This document shows, piece by piece, positions 52,761-61,918 of a DNA stretch of 64,000 bases (its first letter is position 1; each line of letters starts with the position of its first letter). A program made the translations under genes and the position numbers. This DNA comes from Streptomyces sp. NBC_00670 (GTDB lineage Bacteria > Actinomycetota > Actinomycetes > Streptomycetales > Streptomycetaceae): contig NZ_CP109017.1 in NCBI RefSeq assembly GCF_036226765.1, positions 2,927,501 through 2,991,500 of the forward strand. Reading direction: 5' to 3'. The notes below the pieces were generated by a model that saw only the letters and a list, made by a program, of their open reading frames with translations, was not told where the DNA came from and made no database searches.

Positions 52761-54095
52761 TCAGCCGCGCAGGGCGTCGATCGCCCGTGCCAGCGCCGCC
52801 GGCACCTCCGGTACGAGCGCGTGGGCGCCGTCCCGTACGACGTGCCGCCCTCCGACGACCGTGTGGCGTACGTCCGCTGCCGTCGCGGCGAATACCGCGG
52901 TCTCCGCGCCCAGCCGGGGCAGGGCTCCCGCGGTTCTGACGGAGTCGAGGGCGATCGTCGTGAGGTCGGCGAGCGTGCCCGGTTCGATGCGGCCCGCCTC
53001 GTCCCAGCCGAGAGCGGCGTGGCCGTCGGCGGAGGCCGCGCGCAGCAGGGCGGCCGCCGTCCAGTGACCGCGGGCGCGGGTGCGCAGCCGCTCGTTGAGT
53101 TCCATCGCGCGCGCCTCCTCCAGCAGGTCGATGACGGCGTGGCTGTCGGAGCCGAGGCTGAGCGGGGAGCCGGCCCGCTGGAGGGCGGCGGCGGGGCCGA
53201 TGCCGTCGGCGAGGTCCCGTTCGGTGGTCGGGCACATGCAGGTGCCGGTGCCCGACCCGCCGAGGAGCGCGATGTCCTCGTCCGTGAGGTGGGTGTTGTG
53301 CACCCCGGTGGTGCGCGGGCCCAGCACTCCGTGGTCGGCGAGCAGCCGGGCGGGGGTACGGCCGTGGGCCCGGCGGCAGTCGTCGTTCTCCGCCGTCTGC
53401 TCCGACAGGTGCACATGCAGCGGGGCCCGCCGCCGCTCGGCCCAGCCGGCCACGGTGGCCAACTGGTCGGCGGGCACGGCCCGTACGGAGTGGACGGCCG
53501 CACCGATCCGCGCGTGATCCCGTTCCTTGAGAACTGAACAGCGTTCGGCCCAGGCTTCCGCGGTGCCGTCGGAGAAGCGGAGCTGGTGGGGGGTGGGCGG
53601 CCGGCCGAAGCCGGCGGAGAGGTAGCAGGTGTCGAGGAGGGTGATCCGGATGCCGGCCTCGGCGGCGGCCGCGAGCAGTGCCTCGCCCATGGCGTTGGGG
53701 TCGGCGTAGGGGGTGCCGCCGGGGGCGTGGTGCAGATAGTGGAACTCGCCGACGGCGGTGATGCCGGCGAGCGCCATCTCGGCGTACACCGCGCGGGCGA
53801 GCGCGTGGTACGTGTCCGGGGTGAGCCGGTCGGCGGTGGCGTACATGACCTCGCGCCAGGTCCAGAAGGTGCCGCTGCCGACCTGGACGGTGCCGCGCAG
53901 CGCACGGTGGAAGGCGTGGCTGTGGGCGTTGGCCAGCCCGGGGAGCGTGAGGCCGCGCAGTACCTCGGCGCCGGAGGGCGGGGCGGGGGTGTCGGTGCGG
54001 ACGCTGGTGATCCGTCCGTCGGCCGTCCCGACGGCGACGCCCGGTTCGACGTGGTCGCCGAGCCAGGCGTGCTCCAGCCAGTAGGTCCGCGTCAC
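52761..54095 (-). CDS. hutF: Formimidoylglutamate deiminase
   Basis: 444 aa amidohydrolase removing ammonia from N-formimino-glutamate to give N-formyl-glutamate. Metal motif [15 protein letters not shown] near 55, [13 protein letters not shown], and [19 protein letters not shown] as the C-terminal Asp region. This is the five-step variant of histidine breakdown, which is reported for Streptomyces. The GTG start at 54095 overlaps the preceding M20 gene by 4 bp (GTGA). Confidence 0.93.
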   Translation of the reverse strand: MTRTYWLEHAWLGDHVEPGVAVGTADGRITSVRTDTPAPPSGAEVLRGLTLPGLANAHSHAFHRALRGTVQVGSGTFWTWREVMYATADRLTPDTYHALARAVYAEMALAGITAVGEFHYLHHAPGGTPYADPNAMGEALLAAAAEAGIRITLLDTCYLSAGFGRPPTPHQLRFSDGTAEAWAERCSVLKERDHARIGAAVHSVRAVPADQLATVAGWAERRRAPLHVHLSEQTAENDDCRRAHGRTPARLLADHGVLGPRTTGVHNTHLTDEDIALLGGSGTGTCMCPTTERDLADGIGPAAALQRAGSPLSLGSDSHAVIDLLEEARAMELNERLRTRARGHWTAAALLRAASADGHAALGWDEAGRIEPGTLADLTTIALDSVRTAGALPRLGAETAVFAATAADVRHTVVGGRHVVRDGAHALVPEVPAALARAIDALRG

Positions 54096-55309
54096 CTGTG
54101 GGCCAGCCCTTCCAGTACGTCGGCGAGCGCGGTGACGCCGGCCGTGCAGTCGTCCTCGGTGGCGTGCTCGGCCGGGGAGTGCGAGACGCCGGTGGGGTTG
54201 CGTACGAACAGCATGGCGGTCGGGACGGCGCCGGAGAGGATCCCGGCGTCGTGTCCGGCACCGGTGCCGAGGACGGGCACGGTGAGGTCGGTGCCGGTGC
54301 CGAGGAGGCGGGCGATCTCGTCGCGCAGGGCGTGGTCGAACTCGACGACGGGGGTGAACGACTCGCGGACGACGTCCAGTTCGACCCCGTGGGCGTCGGC
54401 GTACGCGCGGGCCGCCTTCTCCAGGGCGCCGGTGACGGTGTCGAGGGTGGGCTGGTCGGCGGCGCGGGAGTCGAGCCAGCCGCGGACGAGGGAGGGGATG
54501 GCGTTGACGCCGTTGGGTTCGACGGCGACCTTCCCGAAGGTGGCGACGGCACCGGCGCGGGCGGCCTCGCGGCGGGCGGCGAGGACCGTCTCGGCGTAGG
54601 CCGGCATGGGGTCGCGGCGGTCGGCGAGGCGGGTGGTGCCGGCGTGGTTGGCCTCGCCGCGGAAGTCGTAGCGCCAGCGGCCGTGCGGCCAGATGGCGCT
54701 CGCCACGCCGACGGCGTCCCCGGTGAGGTCGAGGGCGCGGCCCTGCTCGACGTGGAGTTCGACGAAGGCGCCGATGCGGGCGAGCCGTTCGGGGTCGGGG
54801 CCGAGGGTGTCGGGGTCGTACCCGGCGGCCTCCATGGCGCGCGGGAGCGTGATGCCGTCGGCGTCGGTGAGGCGGTGGGCGGCCTCGACGGTGAGCGCGC
54901 CGGAGGTGAGCCGGGAGCCGACGCAGGCGAGGCCGAAGCGGGCGCCCTCCTCGTCGCCGAAGTTGACGATGCCGAAGGGCCGGGTGAACGGCACGCCGCG
55001 CGCGCGGAGTTCGTCGAGGGCGGCGAAGGCGGAGACGACGCCGAGGGGGCCGTCGAAGGCGCCGCCGTCGGGCACGGAGTCCAGGTGGGAGCCGGTGACC
55101 AGGGCGTTCCCGGCGGCGGGGTCGCCGAGCCAGGCCCACTGGTTGCCGTTGCGGTCGGTCTCGTAGGTGAGCCCGCGGGCCTCGGCCTGCTCGCGGAACC
55201 AGGCCCGGCAGTCGGTGTCGGCGGGGGTCCAGGCGTAGCGGCGGTAGCCGCCGGAGGCGGAGCTGCGGCCGACGGGCAGCAGCTCCGTCCACATGCTGTG
55301 GAAGCTCAC
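54092..55309 (-). CDS. M20 family amidohydrolase (allantoate amidohydrolase-like) in the hut operon
   Basis: 405 aa. Metal-site motifs of the carbamoylase/allantoate branch: [20 protein letters not shown] near 88, [29 protein letters not shown], and the C-terminal [16 protein letters not shown] with HSPAEHA. It overlaps hutU and hutF by 4 bp at both ends, so it must be part of histidine breakdown. A HutG-type formylglutamate hydrolase is not seen here, which makes this enzyme a candidate N-formylglutamate amidohydrolase. GTG 55309 is used; an ATG at 55294 is possible. Confidence 0.88.
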   Translation of the reverse strand: MSFHSMWTELLPVGRSSASGGYRRYAWTPADTDCRAWFREQAEARGLTYETDRNGNQWAWLGDPAAGNALVTGSHLDSVPDGGAFDGPLGVVSAFAALDELRARGVPFTRPFGIVNFGDEEGARFGLACVGSRLTSGALTVEAAHRLTDADGITLPRAMEAAGYDPDTLGPDPERLARIGAFVELHVEQGRALDLTGDAVGVASAIWPHGRWRYDFRGEANHAGTTRLADRRDPMPAYAETVLAARREAARAGAVATFGKVAVEPNGVNAIPSLVRGWLDSRAADQPTLDTVTGALEKAARAYADAHGVELDVVRESFTPVVEFDHALRDEIARLLGTGTDLTVPVLGTGAGHDAGILSGAVPTAMLFVRNPTGVSHSPAEHATEDDCTAGVTALADVLEGLAHR

Positions 55310-56988
55310 GCGACGCCGCCCTCGGGCGTCTCGTCGCCCTCGCGCATCGGGACGCGCACGCCCCGCCCCTCCGCCACGTCCTCGGCGATGTCGTAGCCGG
55401 CGTCGACGTGCCGGATGACGCCCATGCCGGGGTCGTTGGTGAGGACGCGGCGGATCTTCTCGCCGGCCAGCGGGGTGCCGTCGGCGACGGTGACCTGCCC
55501 GGCGTGGATCGAGCGGCCCATGCCGACGCCGCCGCCGTGGTGGAGGGAGACCCAGGAGGCGCCGGAGGCCACGTTGACCATGGCGTTGAGCAGCGGCCAG
55601 TCGGCGATGGCGTCGGAGCCGTCGAGCATCGCCTCGGTCTCGCGGTAGGGGGAGGCGACGGAGCCGCAGTCGAGGTGGTCGCGGCCGATGACGACGGGCG
55701 CGCTCAGCTCGCCGCTCGCGACCATGTCGTTGAACCGCTCGCCGGCCCTGTCCCGCTCCCCGTAGCCGAGCCAGCAGATGCGGGCGGGCAGGCCCTGGAA
55801 GTGGACCCGCTCCCCCGCCATCCTGATCCAGCGGGCCAGGGATTCGTTCTCGGGGAAGAGGTCGAGGATCGCCCGGTCGGTCCTGGCGATGTCGGCGGGG
55901 TCGCCGGACAGGGCGGCCCAGCGGAAGGGGCCCTTGCCCTCGCAGAACAAGGGGCGGATGTAGGCGGGGACGAAGCCGGGGAAGGCGAACGCCCGCTCGT
56001 ACCCGGCGAGCTGGGCCTCGCCGCGGATCGAGTTGCCGTAGTCGAAGACCTCGGCGCCGGCGTCCTGGAAGCCGACCATGGCCTCGACGTGCCGGGCCAT
56101 GGACTCGCGGGCGCGGGTGGTGAAGCCGGCCGGGTCCTTGGCGGCGGCGTCGGCCATGTCCTCGAAGGCGATGCCGGTGGGCAGGTAGGCCAGGGGGTCG
56201 TGGGCGGAGGTCTGGTCGGTGACGATGTCGATGGGGGCGCCCATGGCGAGGAGCTTCGGCACCGCCTCGGCGGCGTTGCCGAGGACGCCGATGGACAGCG
56301 GCGTGCGCTGGTCGCGGGCCTCGGTGGCGAGGTGCAGGGCGTGGTCGAGGGAGTCGGCCCGCACGTCGAGGTAGCGGTGCTCGATGCGGCGGTCGATGGC
56401 GCGCGGGTCGCAGTCGACGCAGATCACGACGCCGTCGTTCATCGTCACGGCGAGCGGCTGGGCGCCGCCCATGCCGCCGAGTCCGGCGGTGAGGGTGATG
56501 GTCCCGGCGAGGGTGCCGCCGAACCGCTTGGCGGCGACGGCGGCGAAGGTCTCGTAGGTGCCCTGGAGGATGCCCTGGGTGCCGATGTAGATCCAGGAGC
56601 CGGCGGTCATCTGCCCGTACATGGTCAGGCCGAGGGCCTCCAGGCGGCGGAACTCCTCCCAGTTGGCCCAGTCGCCGACGAGGTTGGAGTTGGCGAGCAG
56701 GACGCGCGGCGCCCACTCGTGGGTCTGCATCACGCCGACCGGGCGGCCCGACTGGACGAGCATGGTCTCGTCCTGCTTGAGGGTGCGCAGGGTGCGGACC
56801 ATGGCGTCGAAGGAGCGCCAGTCGCGGGCGGCCTTGCCGGTGCCGCCGTAGACGACGAGCTTGTCGGGGTGCTCGGCGACCTCGGGGTCGAGGTTGTTCT
56901 GGAGCATCCGCAGGGCGGCCTCCTGCTGCCACCCGAGGGCACTCAACTCCGTACCGCGCGGGGCTCGGACTGGACGGGGTCCTGACAT
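55306..56988 (-). CDS. hutU: Urocanate hydratase
   Basis: 560 aa NAD-dependent enzyme, second step of histidine breakdown. Characteristic stretches: [70 protein letters not shown], and [19 protein letters not shown] with the active-site Cys region. GGGAGG precedes ATG 56988. It is the first gene of the operon; an AT-rich inverted repeat lies 63 bp upstream. Histidine ammonia-lyase (hutH) is not in the window. Confidence 0.97.
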   Translation of the reverse strand: MSGPRPVRAPRGTELSALGWQQEAALRMLQNNLDPEVAEHPDKLVVYGGTGKAARDWRSFDAMVRTLRTLKQDETMLVQSGRPVGVMQTHEWAPRVLLANSNLVGDWANWEEFRRLEALGLTMYGQMTAGSWIYIGTQGILQGTYETFAAVAAKRFGGTLAGTITLTAGLGGMGGAQPLAVTMNDGVVICVDCDPRAIDRRIEHRYLDVRADSLDHALHLATEARDQRTPLSIGVLGNAAEAVPKLLAMGAPIDIVTDQTSAHDPLAYLPTGIAFEDMADAAAKDPAGFTTRARESMARHVEAMVGFQDAGAEVFDYGNSIRGEAQLAGYERAFAFPGFVPAYIRPLFCEGKGPFRWAALSGDPADIARTDRAILDLFPENESLARWIRMAGERVHFQGLPARICWLGYGERDRAGERFNDMVASGELSAPVVIGRDHLDCGSVASPYRETEAMLDGSDAIADWPLLNAMVNVASGASWVSLHHGGGVGMGRSIHAGQVTVADGTPLAGEKIRRVLTNDPGMGVIRHVDAGYDIAEDVAEGRGVRVPMREGDETPEGGVA

Positions 56989-57050
56989 GGGTGCCTCCCG
57001 GGCCGGAATGTGGGACTGGGTCTGCGTTCGAGTCTGGGTGCGGGTTGCAG

Positions 57051-57077
57051 ATATTCACATCGTCGCGTGCTGAATAT
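57051..57077. promoter_or_regulatory. Inverted repeat between hutU and the PLP gene
   Basis: ATATTCA (57051-57057) and TGAATAT (57071-57077) with 13 nt between. It is an AT-rich island in very GC-rich DNA, 63 bp from hutU and 51 bp from the divergent gene. Good candidate operator or shared promoter. Confidence 0.5.
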
Positions 57078-57127
57078 AGCTAGTCAATACGGGAACCGGA
57101 CGGCGACGCGGGCGCGTGGCCGGGACC

Positions 57128-58591
57128 ATGGACGTGAACGAGGCGACGGGGACACCGATGGAACAGGCCGACGAGGGCCGGGCCGCGCGGGGTGCGCGGG
57201 CCGTGGCGGAGAACGTGTGGGGTCCGGCGGCGGACGGTCCGCTGTCCGACGCCGACCGGGAGCGGGTGGCGCGGCGGGACGAGGCAGTGCGGGCCGTCGT
57301 CGAGCAGGGGCTGCTCGGGCCGGGCACACCCGTGGCCGGGCTGCTGGACGTGGCCGGGATACGGGAGGCGGCGGCCGAGCTGCGGGCGGCGTTCGAGGCG
57401 GTCCTTCCGGCCGGCACGCCGGTGCTGCACGCGTTCGCGGTGAAGGCGGGTCCGCTGGTGCCGGTGCTGCGGCTGCTGCGGGAGTCCGGGATCGGGGCGG
57501 AGGTGGCGAGCCCCGGTGAGCTGGCCCTGGCGCGGGCGGCCGGGGTGCCGCCGGAGCGGACGGTGCTGGACTCGCCCGCCAAGACCCCGGCGGAGCTGCG
57601 CGAGGCGCTCGCGCTGGGCATCGCCGTCAACGCCGACAATCCGCAGGAGCTGGCCAGGATCGACGGCCTGGTCCGCTCCGCGCCCACCCGCTCACCCCTC
57701 GGCATCCGGGTCAACCCGCAGGTCGGGGGCGGTGCGATCGGGGCGCTGTCGACCGCGACGGCGACCTCGAAGTTCGGGGTGGCGCTGCGGGACGAGGGGG
57801 CGCGGGAGTGGCTGCTGCGCGCGTACACCGAGCGGCCCTGGCTGACCCGGCTGCACGCGCACGTGGGCTCGCAGGGCATCCCGCTGTCGCTGATGGCGCG
57901 GGGCGTCGGCGAGGTGTACGCGCTGGCCGAGGAGATCAACCGGCGGGTGGGCCGGCGGCAGGTCGAGGCGCTGGACATCGGCGGCGGGCTCCCGGTGAAC
58001 TTCGGCTCGGACGCGTCGACGCCGACGTACGCGGAGTATGCGCGGCTGCTGGCGGAGACGGTGCCGGGGCTGGTGGACGGGCGGTACGGGCTGGTCACCG
58101 AGTTCGGGCGGTCGCTGCTGGCGAAGCACGGGGTGGTGGTGGCGCGGGTGGAGTACACCAAGAGCGCGGGCGGGCGCGCGGTGGCGGTGACGCACGCGGG
58201 CGTGCAGGTGGCGACGCGGACGGTGTACGCGCCGGGGGCATGGCCGGTGCGGATCGCGGTGTACGACGCGAAGGGGCGGCCCAAGGAGGGGCCGCGGGTG
58301 GTGCAGGACGTGGCGGGGCCAGCGTGCTTCGCGGGGGATCTGCTGGCCGAGGGGCGGCGGTTGCCGGTGCTGGAGCCGGGGGATGTGGTGGCGGTGCCGG
58401 ACGCGGGGGCGTACGGGTTCGCGCACCATTACGCGTACAACGCGTTGCCTCGGGTGGGGGTGTACGGGTACGTCTCCGACGGGGGGCGGGGTGGTGGGGT
58501 GCGGTTCGCCGTGGTGCGGGAGGCGCAGACGGTCCGTGACATCGTCACGGAGTCGGGCGGCGCGCACGTCGGCGCGCTGACGGCTCTTTGA
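57128..58591 (+). CDS. Diaminopimelate decarboxylase-like PLP enzyme
   Basis: 487 aa, fold-type III (alanine racemase-like barrel). HAFAVKAGPLVPVLRLL carries the PLP lysine, GIGAEVASPGELALARAAG and HAHVGSQGIPL bind the cofactor, and EALDIGGGLPVNFG the phosphate. The C-terminal half has VPDAGAYGFAHHYAYN. The N-terminal 40 residues are an extension not usual in LysA. In Streptomyces the housekeeping lysA lies elsewhere, so this is a second paralogue, maybe with another amino acid substrate. ATG 57128 or GTG 57116 may start it. It is divergent from hutU. Confidence 0.85.
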   Translation: MDVNEATGTPMEQADEGRAARGARAVAENVWGPAADGPLSDADRERVARRDEAVRAVVEQGLLGPGTPVAGLLDVAGIREAAAELRAAFEAVLPAGTPVLHAFAVKAGPLVPVLRLLRESGIGAEVASPGELALARAAGVPPERTVLDSPAKTPAELREALALGIAVNADNPQELARIDGLVRSAPTRSPLGIRVNPQVGGGAIGALSTATATSKFGVALRDEGAREWLLRAYTERPWLTRLHAHVGSQGIPLSLMARGVGEVYALAEEINRRVGRRQVEALDIGGGLPVNFGSDASTPTYAEYARLLAETVPGLVDGRYGLVTEFGRSLLAKHGVVVARVEYTKSAGGRAVAVTHAGVQVATRTVYAPGAWPVRIAVYDAKGRPKEGPRVVQDVAGPACFAGDLLAEGRRLPVLEPGDVVAVPDAGAYGFAHHYAYNALPRVGVYGYVSDGGRGGGVRFAVVREAQTVRDIVTESGGAHVGALTAL

Positions 58592-58734
58592 CTCGCCCCC
58601 ACGACTCACAGCCGACCCACACTAGTCACCCCTCCGCATGTTCCACCGGAAAATGCCAGAACAGTCACCCCTCGCGCACACGTTGCGTAGCGTCTGCGTC
58701 ACTCATCCGTACCCGAGGCGGGAGGGGAGCCAGG

Positions 58735-59133
58735 GTGCCCGGTATCGACGAGTGCCTGCTGGAAGCCATGCGACTGCCCGGCGCGAGAGGCGCCGCGGTG
58801 GTCGACTGGACCAGCGGTCTGACGCTGGGCGTCGTCGGGGAATCCCCCGGCGGCGACCACGAGAGGACCGCCGCGGAGGCCGCCGAACTCGCCCGGCTGG
58901 CCGCCGAACACCGCTGCTTCGCCCCGGCGGACGGCTCCGACTGGTCCGGCCCCGGCATCCCCGTCGAGGACCTGATCGTCAGCAACAGCGACAGCTACCA
59001 CCTGCTGCGCTTCGTCCCGACGACGTTCGACAGCAGCGTCTTCCTCCACCTGTGGCTGTCCCGCGTCGAGGGCAACCTCGCGCTGGCCCGGATACGCCTG
59101 GGTGAGATGGCGGGCCGGCTGGTGCTGGAATGA
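58735..59133 (+). CDS. Roadblock/LC7-like small protein A
   Basis: 132 aa, no membrane segment. It is not an obvious family by itself, but aligns with the 124-aa protein at 60762: GAAVVDWTSGLTLG against GAALVDYTSGMALG, VEDLIVSNSDSYHLLR against IEDILITLSDQYHMIR, and NLALARIRLGEM against NLAMARHQLKRI. Both have the Roadblock-type alpha/beta plan. GTG 58735 has GGAGG 9 nt upstream. It overlaps the next gene by 4 bp (ATGA). It opens a four-gene plus-strand operon. Confidence 0.78.
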   Translation: MPGIDECLLEAMRLPGARGAAVVDWTSGLTLGVVGESPGGDHERTAAEAAELARLAAEHRCFAPADGSDWSGPGIPVEDLIVSNSDSYHLLRFVPTTFDSSVFLHLWLSRVEGNLALARIRLGEMAGRLVLE

Positions 59134-60059
59134 CCATGGTCGCGACGCCCACCCCGCCCCCGCCCCCGCCGCAGCCCGTGCTGCCGGTGCGGGACCGCAC
59201 GCGGATACCGGCGGGCAGCCTGTCCCCGATGCTGGTCCGGCTCGCCGCCGAACGGGCCACGGGCGTGCTGATCCGGGAGCGCGGCGCGCTCTACCTGGCC
59301 GACGGCCAGGTGGTGCACGCCGAGAGCCCGGACACCCCCGGCCTCGACGTCCTGCTCACCGCGCACGGCCCGCTGGACGCGGAGGGCTGGCACGAGGCGT
59401 TCGCCCGGGCCGGGGAGGACGGGCGGGTGGGGCGGTACCTGGTGGACCGGGGCCGGCTGACCACGGGCGCGCTGGAACTGTGCCACCTGGGGGCGCTGTA
59501 CGACGCCGCGTACTTCGTCCTGGAGCCGAGCAGCGCCCCGGCCCGCTTCCGGTACGGCGACGCCCACTGGCTCGGCCCCGTGCGCCCGGTGCCGGTGGCG
59601 GCCGTGGAGCGCGAGACGCTGCGCCGCCGGGCGCTGCTCCACCGCATCTGGCCCGACCCGGCACCGGACGAGGCCCCGCTGGTACGAAGCTCACCGGCGG
59701 CCCAACCGGTCGTCCCGCCCCGGCAGGCCGCGGTGCTGCGCCTGGTGGACGGCCGGCGGACGGCGTCGGACATCTCCCGCGCGCTGGGCCGTCCCGCCTT
59801 CCACACCCTGGTCGACGTGCACCGGCTGGCCGCCGCGGGCCTGCTCGCCCCGGCGGACCCGCCCGCCACGGCGTACGCCCGTCCCGCACCGCACACGACC
59901 ACGGGCCCGTCCACGCCGGCCGTGGCCCCGCTTCCGTCCCCGTCCGCTCCGGGCGGGCAGCCCCCCGCGTACGCCGAGGCGCTGCCGCGGGACACGGCCT
60001 GCGCCGACCCGCACATCACGCTGCTGCGCCGGCTCCGTGACGCCCTGGAGGCACTGTGA
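59130..60059 (+). CDS. PATAN/DUF4388-like protein
   Basis: 309 aa. After a Pro-rich start, residues 25-110 look like the PATAN/DUF4388 domain (LVRLAAERATGVLIRERGA, LYLADGQVVHAESPDTPG), which usually partners Roadblock or response-regulator proteins. Residues 195-245 (AAVLRLVDGRRTASDISRAL, LVDVHRLAAAGLL) resemble a winged helix. The C-terminal part is Pro/Ala-rich. It is coupled by ATGA to the gene before it. No catalytic residues are apparent; it looks like a scaffold or signal protein. Confidence 0.72.
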   Translation: MTMVATPTPPPPPPQPVLPVRDRTRIPAGSLSPMLVRLAAERATGVLIRERGALYLADGQVVHAESPDTPGLDVLLTAHGPLDAEGWHEAFARAGEDGRVGRYLVDRGRLTTGALELCHLGALYDAAYFVLEPSSAPARFRYGDAHWLGPVRPVPVAAVERETLRRRALLHRIWPDPAPDEAPLVRSSPAAQPVVPPRQAAVLRLVDGRRTASDISRALGRPAFHTLVDVHRLAAAGLLAPADPPATAYARPAPHTTTGPSTPAVAPLPSPSAPGGQPPAYAEALPRDTACADPHITLLRRLRDALEAL

Positions 60060-60082
60060 TCCGCGCGCTTCGCCAGCGTGCC

Positions 60083-60090
60083 GAGAGGAG
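60083..60090 (+). promoter_or_regulatory. Ribosome binding site deciding the start of the next gene
   Basis: GAGAGGAG, 7 nt before ATG 60098. A GTG at 60056 overlapping the previous stop is the alternative start. Confidence 0.6.
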
Positions 60091-60097
60091 ACTGCTG

Positions 60098-60697
60098 ATG
60101 GCCGCCGAGGCCGAGGTCCTCGACGAACTGCGCCGGTTGAGGTCCCGCGTACCCCAGCTGACCGGCGCGCTCGCCGCGAGCGTCGACGGGCTCGTGCTCG
60201 CCCACGACACCCCCGGCGTCGAACCGGAGGGCGTGGCCGCGCTGACGGCGGCCGCGCTGGGCGTCGCCGTGCGCATGACGGACGCCACCGCGCAGGGCGA
60301 CTTCCGCGAGCTGCTGGTGCGCGGCGTGTACGGCTACGTCGCCACCTACGCCGCCGGGCGCTCCGCCGTGGTGACGCTGCTCGCCCAGGACCGGGTCAAC
60401 GTCGGCCGGCTGCATCTGGAGGGGCGCCGGGCCAGTGCCCGTATCGGGGAGCTGGTCGACGCCGCCGCGGTCCGCGCCGAGGCGGCACCGCCGCCCCCGG
60501 CCGGGCCGCCGGACAAGCTCCCCGCCAAGCCCCCCATGAGGCCCACCGCCAGGTCCGCCGCCGCGCGGACCCGCACCCCGCGCCCGCCCGCGAACGCTCC
60601 ACGCTCCACGGCGAACGCGCGCACCGCGGAGAGCGCCACGGAGAACACCACGGAGAACGGCACGGAGAACACCGTGCGGAACACCGCGGAGAACTGA
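60098..60697 (+). CDS. Roadblock/LC7 domain protein B with T-E-N repeat tail
   Basis: 199 aa. Residues 1-120 are a clear Roadblock/LC7 domain: LTGALAASVDGLVLAHDTPG, ALTAAALGVAVRMTDA, GYVATYAAGRSAVVTLLA, and LHLEGRRASARIGELV. Such domains are GTPase-interacting signal modules. The tail is Pro/Ala/Arg-rich and ends in a repeat (ATENTTENGTENTVRNTAEN). ATG 60098 is preferred because of a strong site upstream. It is the third gene of the operon. Confidence 0.87.
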   Translation: MAAEAEVLDELRRLRSRVPQLTGALAASVDGLVLAHDTPGVEPEGVAALTAAALGVAVRMTDATAQGDFRELLVRGVYGYVATYAAGRSAVVTLLAQDRVNVGRLHLEGRRASARIGELVDAAAVRAEAAPPPPAGPPDKLPAKPPMRPTARSAAARTRTPRPPANAPRSTANARTAESATENTTENGTENTVRNTAEN

Positions 60698-60761
60698 CAG
60701 ACCGACACCTCTCCTGAGCGAACACCCAACGAAAACCGCAACCGAAAGGGATCACCCCGTC

Positions 60762-61136
60762 ATGGCGAACACCGAAACCGCGCTGAAGGAAATCCTCGCC
60801 TCGATCGAGGGCTCCACCGGCGCCGCGCTCGTCGACTACACCAGCGGCATGGCGCTCGGCACGATCGGCGGCAGCAAGTCCTTCGACCTCACCGTGGCCG
60901 CCGCCGGCAACACCGACGTCGTGCGCGCCAAGCTGCGCACCATGGAGCACCTGGGCCTCAAGGGCGAGATCGAGGACATCCTGATCACCCTGTCCGACCA
61001 GTACCACATGATCCGGCTGCTGACCGGGCGCGGCGGCAACGGCCTCTTCCTCTACCTGGTGCTCGACGCCAAGCGCGCCAACCTGGCGATGGCCCGGCAC
61101 CAGCTGAAGCGGATCGAGGAGTCCCTCGAGGTCTGA
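60762..61136 (+). CDS. Roadblock/LC7-like small protein C
   Basis: 124 aa. MANTETALKEILASIEG, GAALVDYTSGMALGTIGG, IEDILITLSDQYHMIRLL and LVLDAKRANLAMARHQL give the Roadblock-type pattern of a single compact domain. It is well conserved in layout, has no tail, and is the likely core member of the set. AAAGGG precedes the ATG. It is the last gene of the operon and is followed by five 9-bp repeats and a convergent membrane protein gene. Confidence 0.8.
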   Translation: MANTETALKEILASIEGSTGAALVDYTSGMALGTIGGSKSFDLTVAAAGNTDVVRAKLRTMEHLGLKGEIEDILITLSDQYHMIRLLTGRGGNGLFLYLVLDAKRANLAMARHQLKRIEESLEV

Positions 61137-61141
61137 GCCGC

Positions 61142-61186
61142 CACCGGCCGCACCGGCCGCACCGGCCGCACCGGCCGCACCGGCCG
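61142..61186. repeat. Five 9-bp tandem repeats
   Basis: CACCGGCCG repeated five times without error, followed by a GCCCGGCCG variant. Each unit contains a CGGCCG-type palindrome, so the RNA can form many alternative short stems. It lies between two convergent genes and begins 5 bp after the Roadblock C stop. Confidence 0.85.
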
Positions 61187-61195
61187 GCCCGGCCG

Positions 61196-61834
61196 TCAGA
61201 CCAGCGCGGCGGTGCGGCGGCGCGCCCCTCCGGGGGCCGCGTCGCCCGCCGCGATGCCGGTGCGCCGGTAGCCCCTGACGGTCCGGCCCGCCGGGGCGCC
61301 GGCGCCCCGGCCGAGCCAGTCGACGCGCACCCACAGGAGCCCGTCGCCACCGCGTTCGAGGCGGCCGAGCCAGGCCGCCTTGAGCCGCAGCCCGGTGCCG
61401 AGCCCGGCGAGCAGCATGCCGCCGGCGGCGGGCACGACGAAGGCGGCGCCGAGCGCGAGGAGGAAGCCGAGCAGCAGCCACCAGCGGTGCCCGCGGCGCC
61501 AGTTCCGCACGGTGACCGCACGGTCCTGGAGCACGTCGTACTTGCCGGCCCGGGCGGCACCCCGGGCCAGGGCCCGGTACCCCTTGCGGCCGCGCAGGGC
61601 GACGACGGCGACGCTCACGAGATACAGCGCGGCCCCGGCCATGACGCCGATCCGGCGTCCGGTCAGCCCCGGCACCAGTACGCCGATGCCCGCCGCGCAC
61701 ACCCCGAGCCACCACATCGGCGCGGCCCCGGCCCGTACGACGACGGCCACCCGGGCCAGCCCGTGGCCTCCGCGCCCCTCGCGTCCGCCCCGCCCTTCCC
61801 GCTTCTCCCGGCCTTCCCGTCCCGCGCGCGCCAC
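61196..61834 (-). CDS. Membrane protein of unknown function
   Basis: 212 aa. The N-terminus is a Gly/Arg/Glu-rich cytoplasmic stretch (REGREKREGRGGREGRGG), followed by hydrophobic segments at about 39-55, 60-80, 118-136 and 140-155 (WWLLLGFLLALGAAFVVP). The C-terminus is basic. I do not recognise a family. Convergent with the Roadblock operon and downstream of no obvious partner; GTG 61834 is the apparent start. Confidence 0.6.
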   Translation of the reverse strand: MARAGREGREKREGRGGREGRGGHGLARVAVVVRAGAAPMWWLGVCAAGIGVLVPGLTGRRIGVMAGAALYLVSVAVVALRGRKGYRALARGAARAGKYDVLQDRAVTVRNWRRGHRWWLLLGFLLALGAAFVVPAAGGMLLAGLGTGLRLKAAWLGRLERGGDGLLWVRVDWLGRGAGAPAGRTVRGYRRTGIAAGDAAPGGARRRTAALV

Positions 61835-61918
61835 GCCGTCCTCCCGTCCGTCCGTACCAAGGGGATGTCCGGCACCGCAGGCTAGTGGGACAACGTGAGA
61901 ACGGCCTGAAAAAGAGCC

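Noticed and set aside
58735..61136. Reading the Roadblock genes as a normal conservon (cvn) operon
   Set aside because: A conservon needs a sensor kinase, a DUF742 protein and a GTPase next to the Roadblock gene. None is seen in the flanking genes.
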